From NCBI GenBank assembly GCA_040766745.1, contig JAXGPX010000001.1, forward strand, positions 248,001 through 312,000: DNA of 64,000 bases. Reading direction: 5' to 3'. Source of the DNA: JAXGPX01 sp040766745 (lineage in GTDB: Bacteria > Bacillota > Sulfobacillia > Fermentithermobacillales > Fermentithermobacillaceae). Position 1 is the stretch's first letter. Each line of letters starts with the position of its first letter. Shown here in pieces: positions 25,543-33,923 of this stretch. Under the pieces are notes generated by a model, which was given only the letters and a program-made list of their open reading frames with translations, did no database searches and had not been told where the DNA came from. The position numbers were made by a program, and so were the translations under genes.

Positions 25543-26975
25543 TGCCAAGAAATGTACTGCTGGCAAACGCCAAGGTAATTGGGGGTGACGGGAACCTTCA
25601 GGGCCCAGTCGACATATTGATTGAATCAGGTGTGATTAAGGATGTAGTTCAATCTGTAGATGAACGGGAGATTGGCGCCAGGGTATACGACGAGGCTACA
25701 GAAATCAGAGACTGCCGTAATTGTTATGTTAGCCCTGGATTAGTGAACCTGCATACCCACAGTCCTATGACGATTCTCAGAGGAATCGCTGAAGACGTAA
25801 GTGTCGAAGACTGGTTCAACTCCAGAATCTGGCCCTTTGAGAGTGTTCTTACTCCAGAAGATATTAAAATAGGCGCAATGTTGGCCATCTATGAGATGCT
25901 AGATTGCGGAGTTACAGCCTTCTTCGATCACTATTTCTATAGCGAGGAAATCGCTGCGGCGGCTTTGGAAGCCGGAATTCGGGCAGATATTGCCCCTACG
26001 ATTTTCGGTATGGCACCCGGTTGGCAAGAGGCCCTTGATAAGGCTTCACTGCTTATCGAAAGCATGAACCGTAATCCGAAAAGCCCGGTCAGAATGCGTT
26101 TGGGCCCTCACGCTCCTTATACCTGCCCGCCTGAAGTCCTGGAAGCTTGTGCAAAACGGGCTGAGGAGCTAGGGGCCGGAGCGCATATCCATGTTTCCGA
26201 GACAGAAAAACAGGTTCTAGATAGCGTTGGCCTGTACGGGAAGACTCCGTTTGCCAGGCTGAAAGAAGCAGGGTTATTGGACGTTCCTTGTATCATAGCC
26301 CACGGAATCTGGATCCAAGAAGAGGAGCTTGGCTTTCTTGGCAAAGACTCAGTGTTTGCCGTAGCCCCCAAAACATATCTCAAACTGTCATCTGGTTTCG
26401 GAAATCTGTACAAGTTTCAATGGGAAACCTTAAAACAGGAAAGCATATTGACTGATCAAGCAGGACAGACTGGAGCTGATGCAATAGGAAAGGCCTGTTG
26501 CAAGGCAGCACCCGTGGCGTTGAGAGTTGGTATTGGCACAGACGGAGCTGCAAGTTCAAATACTCTGAACCCTTTGGAGCAAGCAAGGCTATACGGCCTT
26601 TTGGCCAAAGATTACCTTGCAGACGCCTGCGCCTACCCGTTGAAAGCAATATGGCAGATGCTTATGGAGGGGCACAGTGCCCTTGGGCAGAACACCGGGG
26701 AGGTAGCACCGGGCTATAATGCTGATTTAGTAGTATGGGACCTCTCTATGGCGCACACCTGGCCTGTATATGATCCTCTGGCTGCGATTATATATTCTGC
26801 CGATGCCCGCAATGTAAGGGATGTGCTTGTTGGAGGGGATTTCAAGAAGAAAGATGGCAAAGTCTTTGTGTATTATGGAAATGTACATGATAAAAATCCT
26901 CTGCTCGACGAGGTACAGTGCATCAAAGAAAGGCTTTTGGCTACCGGTGCAGGAACAGCAAAGGTAAAGTATTAG
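25542..26975 (+). CDS. Amidohydrolase, purine/adenosine-type deaminase (MtaD/SsnA-like)
   Basis: 477 residues, COG0402 metal-dependent deaminase. Metal ligands: VNLHTHSPM, HIHVSE, IIAHGIW, GIGTDGAASS. The family acts on S-adenosylhomocysteine, methylthioadenosine, guanine or related purines; last place in a nucleoside salvage operon favours a purine base or nucleoside. About 35 extra residues (with QESILTDQAGQTGADAIGK) interrupt the usual short loop between KTYLKLSSG and the GTDGA motif, which may change substrate choice. One-base overlap with the upstream stop. Confidence 0.85.
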   Translation: MPRNVLLANAKVIGGDGNLQGPVDILIESGVIKDVVQSVDEREIGARVYDEATEIRDCRNCYVSPGLVNLHTHSPMTILRGIAEDVSVEDWFNSRIWPFESVLTPEDIKIGAMLAIYEMLDCGVTAFFDHYFYSEEIAAAALEAGIRADIAPTIFGMAPGWQEALDKASLLIESMNRNPKSPVRMRLGPHAPYTCPPEVLEACAKRAEELGAGAHIHVSETEKQVLDSVGLYGKTPFARLKEAGLLDVPCIIAHGIWIQEEELGFLGKDSVFAVAPKTYLKLSSGFGNLYKFQWETLKQESILTDQAGQTGADAIGKACCKAAPVALRVGIGTDGAASSNTLNPLEQARLYGLLAKDYLADACAYPLKAIWQMLMEGHSALGQNTGEVAPGYNADLVVWDLSMAHTWPVYDPLAAIIYSADARNVRDVLVGGDFKKKDGKVFVYYGNVHDKNPLLDEVQCIKERLLATGAGTAKVKY

Positions 26976-26983
26976 TTTTGTTC

Positions 26984-27094
26984 GGCACCTAATTGCCTTG
27001 GTTTTCACCCAGGCGGTTAGGTACCAGGTCACCCCAGACTAAGTGCATATCTGCTCCGGCGGGGACAGTGAAAGCGAAATTTGTGTTGCCGGAG
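26984..27094 (+). promoter_or_regulatory. Structured leader upstream of the methionine gamma-lyase gene
   Basis: Stem I: GGCACCTAATTGCC (26984-26997) pairs with GGCGGTTAGGTACC (27012-27025) with one mismatch and two G-U pairs, extended inward toward a TTTTCA loop. Stem II: CTCCGGC (27054-27060) and GCCGGAG (27088-27094) enclose GGGGACAGTGAAAGCG. No T-run follows either stem. I do not recognise a known SAM or T-box class. It may be an unrecognised riboswitch, or stem I may simply end the preceding operon. Confidence 0.45.
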
Positions 27095-27141
27095 AATATT
27101 CTATGGTGCAGTTTCAAGTTCTTGTGTTGGAGGCGTAATCA

Positions 27142-28335
27142 ATGGATAAAGGTGACATGCGGCTCGAGACCAAAGCAACTCACATAGGCCAGGAGCCGGA
27201 TCCTCTTACAGGTTCAATTGTTTCGCCCATTTATCAAACCTCAACTTTTGTATTCCCGAATGTAGACGAAGGGGCAGCTAGGTTCAGGGGAGAACGTGAA
27301 GGATATATTTATACAAGACTGGGGAATCCCACAACTGCTGCTCTGGAGAGAAGCGTAGCCGCCCTTGAAAACGGAGAGAGAGGGCTTGCTTTTTCTTCGG
27401 GCATGGCAGCAATATCGGCAGTTGTTATGGCCATTGTCAGTGCCGGTGACCACATTATTGCAGATAAGTGCGTTTATGGATGTACTTTTGCGTTTCTTAC
27501 AGGGGTTTTGGCCAGATTTGGGGTAGAAGTGGATCTGGTCAACTGTTCAGAGCCTGAGAAGGTTGAAGACGCCATAAAACCAAACACCAAACTTATATAC
27601 TTTGAGTCTCCTGCAAATCCGGTCCTAAAAATGGTAGATATGGAGGCCATGGCTTCTATTGCCAGAAGGCATGGGATTGTCACCGTTGTTGATAACACTT
27701 TCATGAGTCCGGTATTTCAGAGGCCAATCGAATGGGGCATAGATGTTGTGGTCCATAGCGCTACGAAGTACCTTGGAGGGCACGGAGATCTTATCGCAGG
27801 CATTGCAGTAGGGAAAAAAGAGTTTACTGAAAATGTAGCATTAACTACTCAAAAAGACATAGGTGGGATTCTGTCTCCATTTGATGCCTGGCTCATACTA
27901 AGGGGCATAAAGACTTTGGCTGTCAGGATGGAGCGCCACGAGAAGAATGCTATCCGAATTGCCCGGTTCCTTGAGGCCCATAAGGGTGTTGAGAGAGTCT
28001 ATTACCCGGGGCTTCCGTCTCACCCTCAGCACAAACTTGCAGAAAAGCAGATGACCGGTTACGGCGGGATGATTGCGTTTGAACTCAAAGGCGGTTTTGA
28101 GGCTGGAAGAACCCTTATGGATTCAGTGAGACTTTGCCACCTTGCTGTCAGCCTTGGTGAAACAAGCACCCTGGTTGAGCATCCTGCGTCAATGACCCAT
28201 TCGCCTATGACTCCCGATGCCAGGCACGCAGCCGGTATTGCTGATGGGCTGGTGAGGATGTCAGTAGGATTGGAACATGTAGACGACATTATTGCCGATG
28301 TATCCCAGGCATTGAAAATAGCCACAGGATTCTAG
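27142..28335 (+). CDS. mdeA: Methionine gamma-lyase (Cys/Met metabolism PLP enzyme)
   Basis: 397 residues. PLP Lys in VVHSATKYLGGHGDLIAG, SSGMAAISA, and YTRLGNPTTAALE are family hallmarks. YGCTFAFLTGVLARFGVEVD matches methionine gamma-lyases, where this Cys is an active-site residue (Cys116 in the Pseudomonas enzyme), rather than cystathionine gamma-synthase. It would split methionine into methanethiol, 2-oxobutyrate and ammonia. ATG 27142 follows GGAGG. Preceded by a structured leader. Confidence 0.85.
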   Translation: MDKGDMRLETKATHIGQEPDPLTGSIVSPIYQTSTFVFPNVDEGAARFRGEREGYIYTRLGNPTTAALERSVAALENGERGLAFSSGMAAISAVVMAIVSAGDHIIADKCVYGCTFAFLTGVLARFGVEVDLVNCSEPEKVEDAIKPNTKLIYFESPANPVLKMVDMEAMASIARRHGIVTVVDNTFMSPVFQRPIEWGIDVVVHSATKYLGGHGDLIAGIAVGKKEFTENVALTTQKDIGGILSPFDAWLILRGIKTLAVRMERHEKNAIRIARFLEAHKGVERVYYPGLPSHPQHKLAEKQMTGYGGMIAFELKGGFEAGRTLMDSVRLCHLAVSLGETSTLVEHPASMTHSPMTPDARHAAGIADGLVRMSVGLEHVDDIIADVSQALKIATGF

Positions 28336-28348
28336 GTACAGGACAATC

Positions 28349-28411
28349 ACACCGGTGATTGCCACCGATTATGCTCTATTGCGTTTAGCATTATCAGGCT
28401 GTCACCGGTGT
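28349..28411. repeat. Inverted repeat flanking a 43-nt spacer
   Basis: ACACCGGTGA (28349-28358) and TCACCGGTGT (28402-28411) are perfect inverted copies, each containing the palindrome CACCGGTG. They lie just after the lyase gene. Either a stem-loop or a pair of protein-binding sites; no T-run supports a terminator. Confidence 0.55.
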
Positions 28412-28875
28412 TGCTTTGGCTCATTACGCCTACTGCACACAATCCAGGCGATTCACATAACCTCCATGGTAGAGGGTGTTCTGGGAGGTTTGGCACTGCA
28501 TTGAAACTCCTTGAGTGGATTTCAAAAAAATGGGCCGCTGTATTTGGCTCAAGACAGAAATATCCGGTGTACAAGCACAGCTTAGATTCGGGGCGCAATC
28601 TTCCCAGGGAAAGAACACGAACCGGCGTAGTCAGTTATCTTGCCCCAAACCGGAGAGGCCACGGTACCTGCGATGAAATCCACCTGCTGCTCCAGGATCT
28701 CTCGATTATGGTTCAAAGAGAGATAATGCTTGATGTGCCCTTTGAGATGACAGTAGTGGTCCCCAGGGCTGAAATATCAAAGAAGTACCAGAACGGTGAA
28801 CTTATCGAGACGAATCTGGTTTACTCCGGCATTACAATAAGCCATTCACCGAGATACCCTGAAGGAAGGCGTTAA
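28408..28875 (+). CDS. Hypothetical protein
   Basis: Up to 155 residues. The start is uncertain: TTG 28408 lies inside the inverted repeat and lacks an SD, whereas TTG 28501 has GGGAGG 12 nt upstream and would give 124 residues. Soluble; ends with VPRAEISKKYQNGELIETNLVYSGI. The middle is rich in Arg and Gly. No family recognised. Its stop adjoins the end of the convergent lactate dehydrogenase gene. Confidence 0.45.
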   Translation: MLLWLITPTAHNPGDSHNLHGRGCSGRFGTALKLLEWISKKWAAVFGSRQKYPVYKHSLDSGRNLPRERTRTGVVSYLAPNRRGHGTCDEIHLLLQDLSIMVQREIMLDVPFEMTVVVPRAEISKKYQNGELIETNLVYSGITISHSPRYPEGRR

Positions 28876-30006
28876 CTAAACCTGCCGGGTAATCAGGGGC
28901 GTAGGTTTTTTTGGCTTCTTGAGGTAGACAGCCTTGCTATTGTCACGGCCGCCGGGAATAAATTCATCGCTGGCCTCCTCCGGATAAAAACTCAGTTCCC
29001 TTGAAAAATGAAATCCTACGGCATCCAGGTACCTCTGCCTCTGAACCGGGGCAGAAACAGGTTTTAGTCCCAGGCCCTGTATGGCTTTTCCAACAGTATC
29101 ACCCGATTCCCTGAATGCTTTAAGTTCTTCATCCGAGAGGGGGAGTTCAATCACCCTTAGTATTCCTTCTCTTCCTACTACTGAAGGAGTGCCTAGGTAC
29201 ACACCGTGTACTCCATACTCGCCGTTAAGGTAGGCAGAAATCGAGTAGACGCTGCGAAGGTCTTTAAGTATAGACTCTGTTATCCTGGCCATGGCCATGG
29301 AAATCGCATAATAGGTTGCGCCTTTTAGATCAATAATGTCGTAGGCAGCATCTCGGACTTCCTGGAATACCTCGTTACGGTGGGATTCAGTTAGCTCTAT
29401 CCACTGTTCCAGAGGGGTTCCGGCAATAGTAGCCCGGGACCAGGCCACTATCTCTGAATCTCCGTGTTCCCCGATAACAGATGCATGGATGCTCTTTGGG
29501 TCTATGCCAAGTTCATCGCCAAGAACATACCGCAGCCGTGCCGTGTCCAACACAGTCCCTGAGCCGATTACCCTTTCCGGGGACAATCCGGAACGCGTAA
29601 GGGCTACATAGGACATTACATCTACCGGATTGGTTACGATTAGCAAGATGGCTTCTGGAGCCAGATTCCCTGCTTTCTCGGCTATGTCGCCGACAATTTG
29701 TGCATTTCTGTTAAGAAGATCCATTCTTGTTTCGCCCGGTTTTTGGGCTGATCCTGCCGCAATTACCACTAAATCCGAGTCTACTATGTCATCCAGTGAG
29801 CCGGCCCAGATGTTCGTCCGTTCCATAAGGGGCATGGCGTGATTGAGGTCCATTGATTCGCCAAGAGATTTTTCTCTATTTCTGTCAATGAGGCATATCT
29901 CATCGGCTGTTCCTCTTAGGAGCAATGTGTAAGCATAGGTAGCCCCAACCAGGCCTGTGCCGACGATTGATACTTTTGACTGCTTCTGAAATGAGAGTTT
30001 GGACAT
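28876..30006 (-). CDS. ldh: L-lactate dehydrogenase with C-terminal extension
   Basis: 376 residues against about 315 in the family. NAD site VSIVGTGLVGATYAYTLL; the substrate loop AQKPGETRMDLL has Gln at the position that distinguishes lactate from malate dehydrogenase, and the catalytic His lies in GEHGDSEI. It interconverts pyruvate and L-lactate. After about residue 315 there is an extra 55-60-residue basic, Pro-rich tail (from KPVSAPVQRQRYLD to KKPKKPTPLI) that I cannot match. ATG 30006 with GGAGG upstream. Confidence 0.88.
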   Translation of the reverse strand: MSKLSFQKQSKVSIVGTGLVGATYAYTLLLRGTADEICLIDRNREKSLGESMDLNHAMPLMERTNIWAGSLDDIVDSDLVVIAAGSAQKPGETRMDLLNRNAQIVGDIAEKAGNLAPEAILLIVTNPVDVMSYVALTRSGLSPERVIGSGTVLDTARLRYVLGDELGIDPKSIHASVIGEHGDSEIVAWSRATIAGTPLEQWIELTESHRNEVFQEVRDAAYDIIDLKGATYYAISMAMARITESILKDLRSVYSISAYLNGEYGVHGVYLGTPSVVGREGILRVIELPLSDEELKAFRESGDTVGKAIQGLGLKPVSAPVQRQRYLDAVGFHFSRELSFYPEEASDEFIPGGRDNSKAVYLKKPKKPTPLITRQV

Positions 30007-30139
30007 GCAATAACCTCCGAAAATGAATTTGACAAAAGGCGCCTGTTAATCTTTGCATGGCAGGCGTGCTTTATTAAGTATGATTCTTCCCACAAATTGA
30101 GTTCGAGTATCATGTGCATGTGAAATTCCAGGCAAAACA

Positions 30140-30165
30140 ATAGCGGGGCCTTCGGGCCCCGCTAT
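30140..30165 (-). terminator. Intrinsic terminator for the phosphoesterase gene
   Basis: ATAGCGGGGCC (30140-30150) and GGCCCCGCTAT (30155-30165) form a perfect 11-bp stem with a TTCG loop. Read on the minus strand it is followed by TTGTTTTG. It lies 27 nt after the stop at 30193. Confidence 0.85.
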
Positions 30166-30192
30166 GTGATACCTTGATAGTTGGTGATTGGG

Positions 30193-32442
30193 CTACCGGG
30201 TAGAAACAGGCACCCTTATTGCCCACAACGTGCCTCTATTGTCGCCTTGCAGCACAAAATACTCACGTTTGCCTGTGGTGTATGAGGTGCCAGGTTTTAC
30301 TACGATAGGATCTACAAATAGGAATGAGTCTCTGACTTTGTAGTCTACCTGAACGCCCCCTGTATGTATTGCCAGAACCCCACGGGCGCCTCCCGTTACA
30401 TAAATCCCATCAAGATTAGGCACCCCTGCAAACAGGCTGGAGTAGCCCTGCAGGTGCCACGGAATTTCACCGTTATCTGTGTAATATGCTGTAACACGCC
30501 CGCCTGAGTCAGGTACCAATGCATACCGGCGGCCTGTCAGGGCCGGCTGCGCCGCAGAATACAGGGGCAGGGAAGGTTCCATAAACGTGCGCCAGTTTAC
30601 CCCTTTCCAGACTTCGCGTCCGTCGTATGGATCCAGAGCATACAGGAAACTCCCTCCGCTGTGGTTGTCTGCAGCAGTTACAGTGAGTATTACATTCCTG
30701 TAAAAGAGCGAATTACCTGCAGGTGAATAGTAGATTTGCCTGCCAAGGCTTTTGGACCATACTTCTTGGCCTGTGCCGGCATTGAGGGCATAGAACTTCC
30801 GGTCCCATGCTCCGAAAAACACCATGCCTAAACCTGCTGAAGGAGTGTTTGTTACAGCTCCGGAAGCCTGATAAACCCACCGCTTGGTGCCGCTTACCGG
30901 GTTCAATGCGTACACTCTTCCAGATGAAGAGCCAATATACAGGAGGCTTCTCCCTGATGTTGAGTTTACAAGAGGCGGCTCTGTAAACCCTTGTGCATCC
31001 AGGGTTGTTTTCCATATCATGCTGCCTGTGGACTTATCGATGCAATGAACCTGGCTTGCGCCGGTACCAAAGTACAGCCGTTCTTTGTCAATAATACCGC
31101 CGCCCCATGGGGCACCGGCATCATACTTCCAGAGAATGCTGCCGGTTTCTGTATCTATGGAATAAACCATGCCATCTCTTGTACCAGCTATTACTCGATT
31201 TTGTGATTCCAATAGCAGACGGCCGGCCAGGGCGCTGCCAAGTTCAGTTTTCCATAGGACCAGTTTTTCAGTGTCCTTTTCGAATTCTGCAGTCCGAATA
31301 TAGGGGCCGTCTGTGCCTGACGCTTTCAGCCTCAAGGTATGGGTACCCGGAGCATGGGCTGAGATATTAACCGAGAACTCATGTGTTCCCAGTTCTTTCT
31401 GGCCCAGTTCATTGTAGTATCCACCGTCAATCTGAAACCAAACAGGCCCTGGAGACCCAAGATCAAATGTGGCTTTTAAGGTACCGTCCAGGACTTCAAC
31501 TGACAAATCTTTGATGGGGTTATTGAAAGAACCCATGGTTCTAACTGATACCTTGCCCAGAAGAGACTCGTTATGGGAAGGCCCGGTGTCTTCGGAGGCA
31601 GGTTTCACGGCGTAAACTGTCAGTTCTTTTCCATTTGCCTCTACTACGGTATACGCGTTGTCCATAAGGGCACCACTCATGAAAAAGGTTCTGCCCTGCA
31701 GGTTCCACCGAATGAACGAATGCCCGTGCCCGGAGAAGACTGCCTGAACAGGATATTTCTCGACAAGTCTCAATACAGGGTCATCTGCATCTTGAAAGTT
31801 TCTTGCCTGGTAAAGCAATGGATGGTGTGAAAAGATGGCTATGGGTTTTTGCCCTGGTTGGGAAGCAAGGTCTTTTTCCAACCATGAAAGCACTGACGGG
31901 TCAAGGGTTCCATGGCCTTGTTCGGGATACGTGGTATCAAGAACCACAAAGTGCCATGCCCCATAGTTGAAGGAGAATGAAGACGGCCCGAGGTAGTTCT
32001 GGAAGTTTGCCCCCTGCGGGTCTTGCCATCTGGACTCGTGGTTTCCCATGGTTGCAAGTACTCGAAACTGCAGCTTAGAGGCCAGGCTAGCGAAAAGCTC
32101 ATATTCTTCACCTGCGCCTGTTTCGGTTATGTCGCCCATATGTATCAAGAAAGCGGCATCTGAGTGGCGCAGGGCCATATCATCAAAAGCCAGAGACGAG
32201 TTTCTGTTTCCTTGTCCTGAACCAACGTGGCTGTCAGTGGCAACAACGAACTTAAATGGTTTTACGGCATAGCCACCGCTTAGGTAGCCAAGAGCGGCAG
32301 GGGCCTGGGCCTTGCCGGATAGCTGTGCCAGAGCAACAGCAGCCGGAACCAACCATGTTCCAATAAAGGTTAGTGCAAGCAAAAAGGCTAATAGGCGATT
32401 CCTTCCGGAATGGGAGTTATGTGTTTTTTGTGTGTTTGTCAT
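30193..32442 (-). CDS. Secreted metallophosphoesterase fused to PQQ-type beta-propeller
   Basis: 749 residues from ATG 32442 (GGGGAGG 6 nt upstream). Signal peptide (about 15-42). Calcineurin-like phosphoesterase domain (about 60-270): ATDSHVGS, HMGDITETG, GNHESRW, FSHHPL, SGHGHSF. A beta-sandwich region follows (to about 390), then a propeller of PQQ/outer-membrane-B-type blades with repeated G-x-x-x-W-x-x (GSILWKYDAG, GSMIWKTTL, GTKRWVYQA, GQEVWSKSL, GREVWKG). It probably hydrolyses a phosphoester outside the cell while the propeller binds a partner or polymer. Single gene with its own terminator. Confidence 0.85.
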   Translation of the reverse strand: MTNTQKTHNSHSGRNRLLAFLLALTFIGTWLVPAAVALAQLSGKAQAPAALGYLSGGYAVKPFKFVVATDSHVGSGQGNRNSSLAFDDMALRHSDAAFLIHMGDITETGAGEEYELFASLASKLQFRVLATMGNHESRWQDPQGANFQNYLGPSSFSFNYGAWHFVVLDTTYPEQGHGTLDPSVLSWLEKDLASQPGQKPIAIFSHHPLLYQARNFQDADDPVLRLVEKYPVQAVFSGHGHSFIRWNLQGRTFFMSGALMDNAYTVVEANGKELTVYAVKPASEDTGPSHNESLLGKVSVRTMGSFNNPIKDLSVEVLDGTLKATFDLGSPGPVWFQIDGGYYNELGQKELGTHEFSVNISAHAPGTHTLRLKASGTDGPYIRTAEFEKDTEKLVLWKTELGSALAGRLLLESQNRVIAGTRDGMVYSIDTETGSILWKYDAGAPWGGGIIDKERLYFGTGASQVHCIDKSTGSMIWKTTLDAQGFTEPPLVNSTSGRSLLYIGSSSGRVYALNPVSGTKRWVYQASGAVTNTPSAGLGMVFFGAWDRKFYALNAGTGQEVWSKSLGRQIYYSPAGNSLFYRNVILTVTAADNHSGGSFLYALDPYDGREVWKGVNWRTFMEPSLPLYSAAQPALTGRRYALVPDSGGRVTAYYTDNGEIPWHLQGYSSLFAGVPNLDGIYVTGGARGVLAIHTGGVQVDYKVRDSFLFVDPIVVKPGTSYTTGKREYFVLQGDNRGTLWAIRVPVSTR

Positions 32443-32549
32443 TAGCAACCTCCCCAGGGAAAAGGTACTTAACCGAAGTGTAAGGCGTAAAAACAAAGCC
32501 CTCATATGTTGTGACGCTTGAAACCGGCTTAGGTTCCTGGATTTCGGAG

Positions 32550-33689
32550 CTACTTACCAAGTAGTTTGCAATAAAGCCGTTCTGTGGCTCTTGCTACACT
32601 TTCTTCAGAGTGGTATTCAACTACCGTTTGGCGGCCAAAATTACCGAATCTTGCCCATTTTTTCGGGTCTTGAATCAGGATGTCAATAGGTTCAAGCAAA
32701 GCTTTGGTAGTAGGAGGGAAGGGGGCATTTAGCGAGACATAGTTTCTTTCTTCAAGAACACTGAAGTTGTCAGGCGAGGCAGGCCCGAAGACCCCTCCAG
32801 GCCCGAAAACCACAACAGGTTTGCCTGAAGCCATTGCTTCAAGGGCAACCCTGGACATTCCAACGACGATATCTGAAGCGGCGTACAAAGAAGGTGTATC
32901 CAGAACAAAACCAAGGCATCGTATGATTTCTTTCCCAGTTGCATTGTTGATTTCAGCCGCCCGTGCCTCGACTGAATCGAAATCCTTGCCATTGCCAGCA
33001 ATAAGCAGCCGTATGCCAGGGTATTTCCGGGAAAGTTCAAAAACAGCATCTTGAGCCACTATGGCTGCGCTTGCAAGATCTCCTTCCAACCTCGATGCAT
33101 AAGCAAGCACAGGGCCGGTATCTTCGGGTATACCTAGTTTTTGGCGGGCTCTTATCGTCGTTTCGGGATTGGCCGGGTGAAAAAGGCTAACGTCAATGCC
33201 GTTTGGAATTACTGTGATCTTTTCAGGGTCAAAGCCGAACTCCCTTACTATATAATCCCTAATTATCTGACTGACTGCTATTGTCCAGTCGCCCTGGCGG
33301 CTGAAAAACACCCATGGAAATCCTGACTTAAAGGGGTAGTGGTAAGTTGTGACAAGGGGTATGTTTCTCTTGTTGGAGATTTTCTCAGAAATCCAAATGG
33401 GTATCCGGGCATGGGCGTGGATCAAGTCGATTCTGTGAGTATCCAGTATTCTGGATATGATCTGGTATGCACGAACCATGCTAAGGGGTGAGCGTGAGTG
33501 AAGCGGAGCAGCAAAATGGGGAATTCCGGCTTCTTCTAGGTCTCGTACCCTCTGGCCTCCGTCTGAAGCCACGTATACTTGCCAGCCCAACGATTGCATG
33601 CCCTTTGACAGGCTGATTACGTGTGTTTCAGCACCGCCAATATCCAAACTCATGGGAAGCATCAGGACCGACGCATTTGACTTTGCCAT
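32550..33689 (-). CDS. Glycosyltransferase family 4
   Basis: 379 residues from ATG 33689 (GTG 33719 would add ten). GT-B fold: MLPMSLDIGGAETHVISLSKGM in the N-terminal domain, VIPNGIDVSLFHP at the hinge, and the C-terminal VGMSRVALEAMASGKPVVVFG where EAMA is the usual nucleotide-sugar site. It adds a sugar to a lipid- or polymer-linked acceptor; the acceptor is unknown. Confidence 0.88.
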   Translation of the reverse strand: MAKSNASVLMLPMSLDIGGAETHVISLSKGMQSLGWQVYVASDGGQRVRDLEEAGIPHFAAPLHSRSPLSMVRAYQIISRILDTHRIDLIHAHARIPIWISEKISNKRNIPLVTTYHYPFKSGFPWVFFSRQGDWTIAVSQIIRDYIVREFGFDPEKITVIPNGIDVSLFHPANPETTIRARQKLGIPEDTGPVLAYASRLEGDLASAAIVAQDAVFELSRKYPGIRLLIAGNGKDFDSVEARAAEINNATGKEIIRCLGFVLDTPSLYAASDIVVGMSRVALEAMASGKPVVVFGPGGVFGPASPDNFSVLEERNYVSLNAPFPPTTKALLEPIDILIQDPKKWARFGNFGRQTVVEYHSEESVARATERLYCKLLGK

Positions 33690-33923
33690 CTGAAGACCCA
33701 CTTTCTTTCCAAGTAACACCCTAAGTTAAGATACCCTGTTCAGGGGGCAATGGTCAAGCAACCCCGGAGGTTGGTTGGGCAAAGTTATGGTATATTTTTA
33801 GTGCCTTGGAAACTTGGAGGCTGTATGATACGTCTTGAAGAAATGAGGTTGTAATTCAACTGGGAAGTATTCATTTGAATCATGCTAATAGAAGCCAACA
33901 ATCAATCATCGGGAGGGATGATA

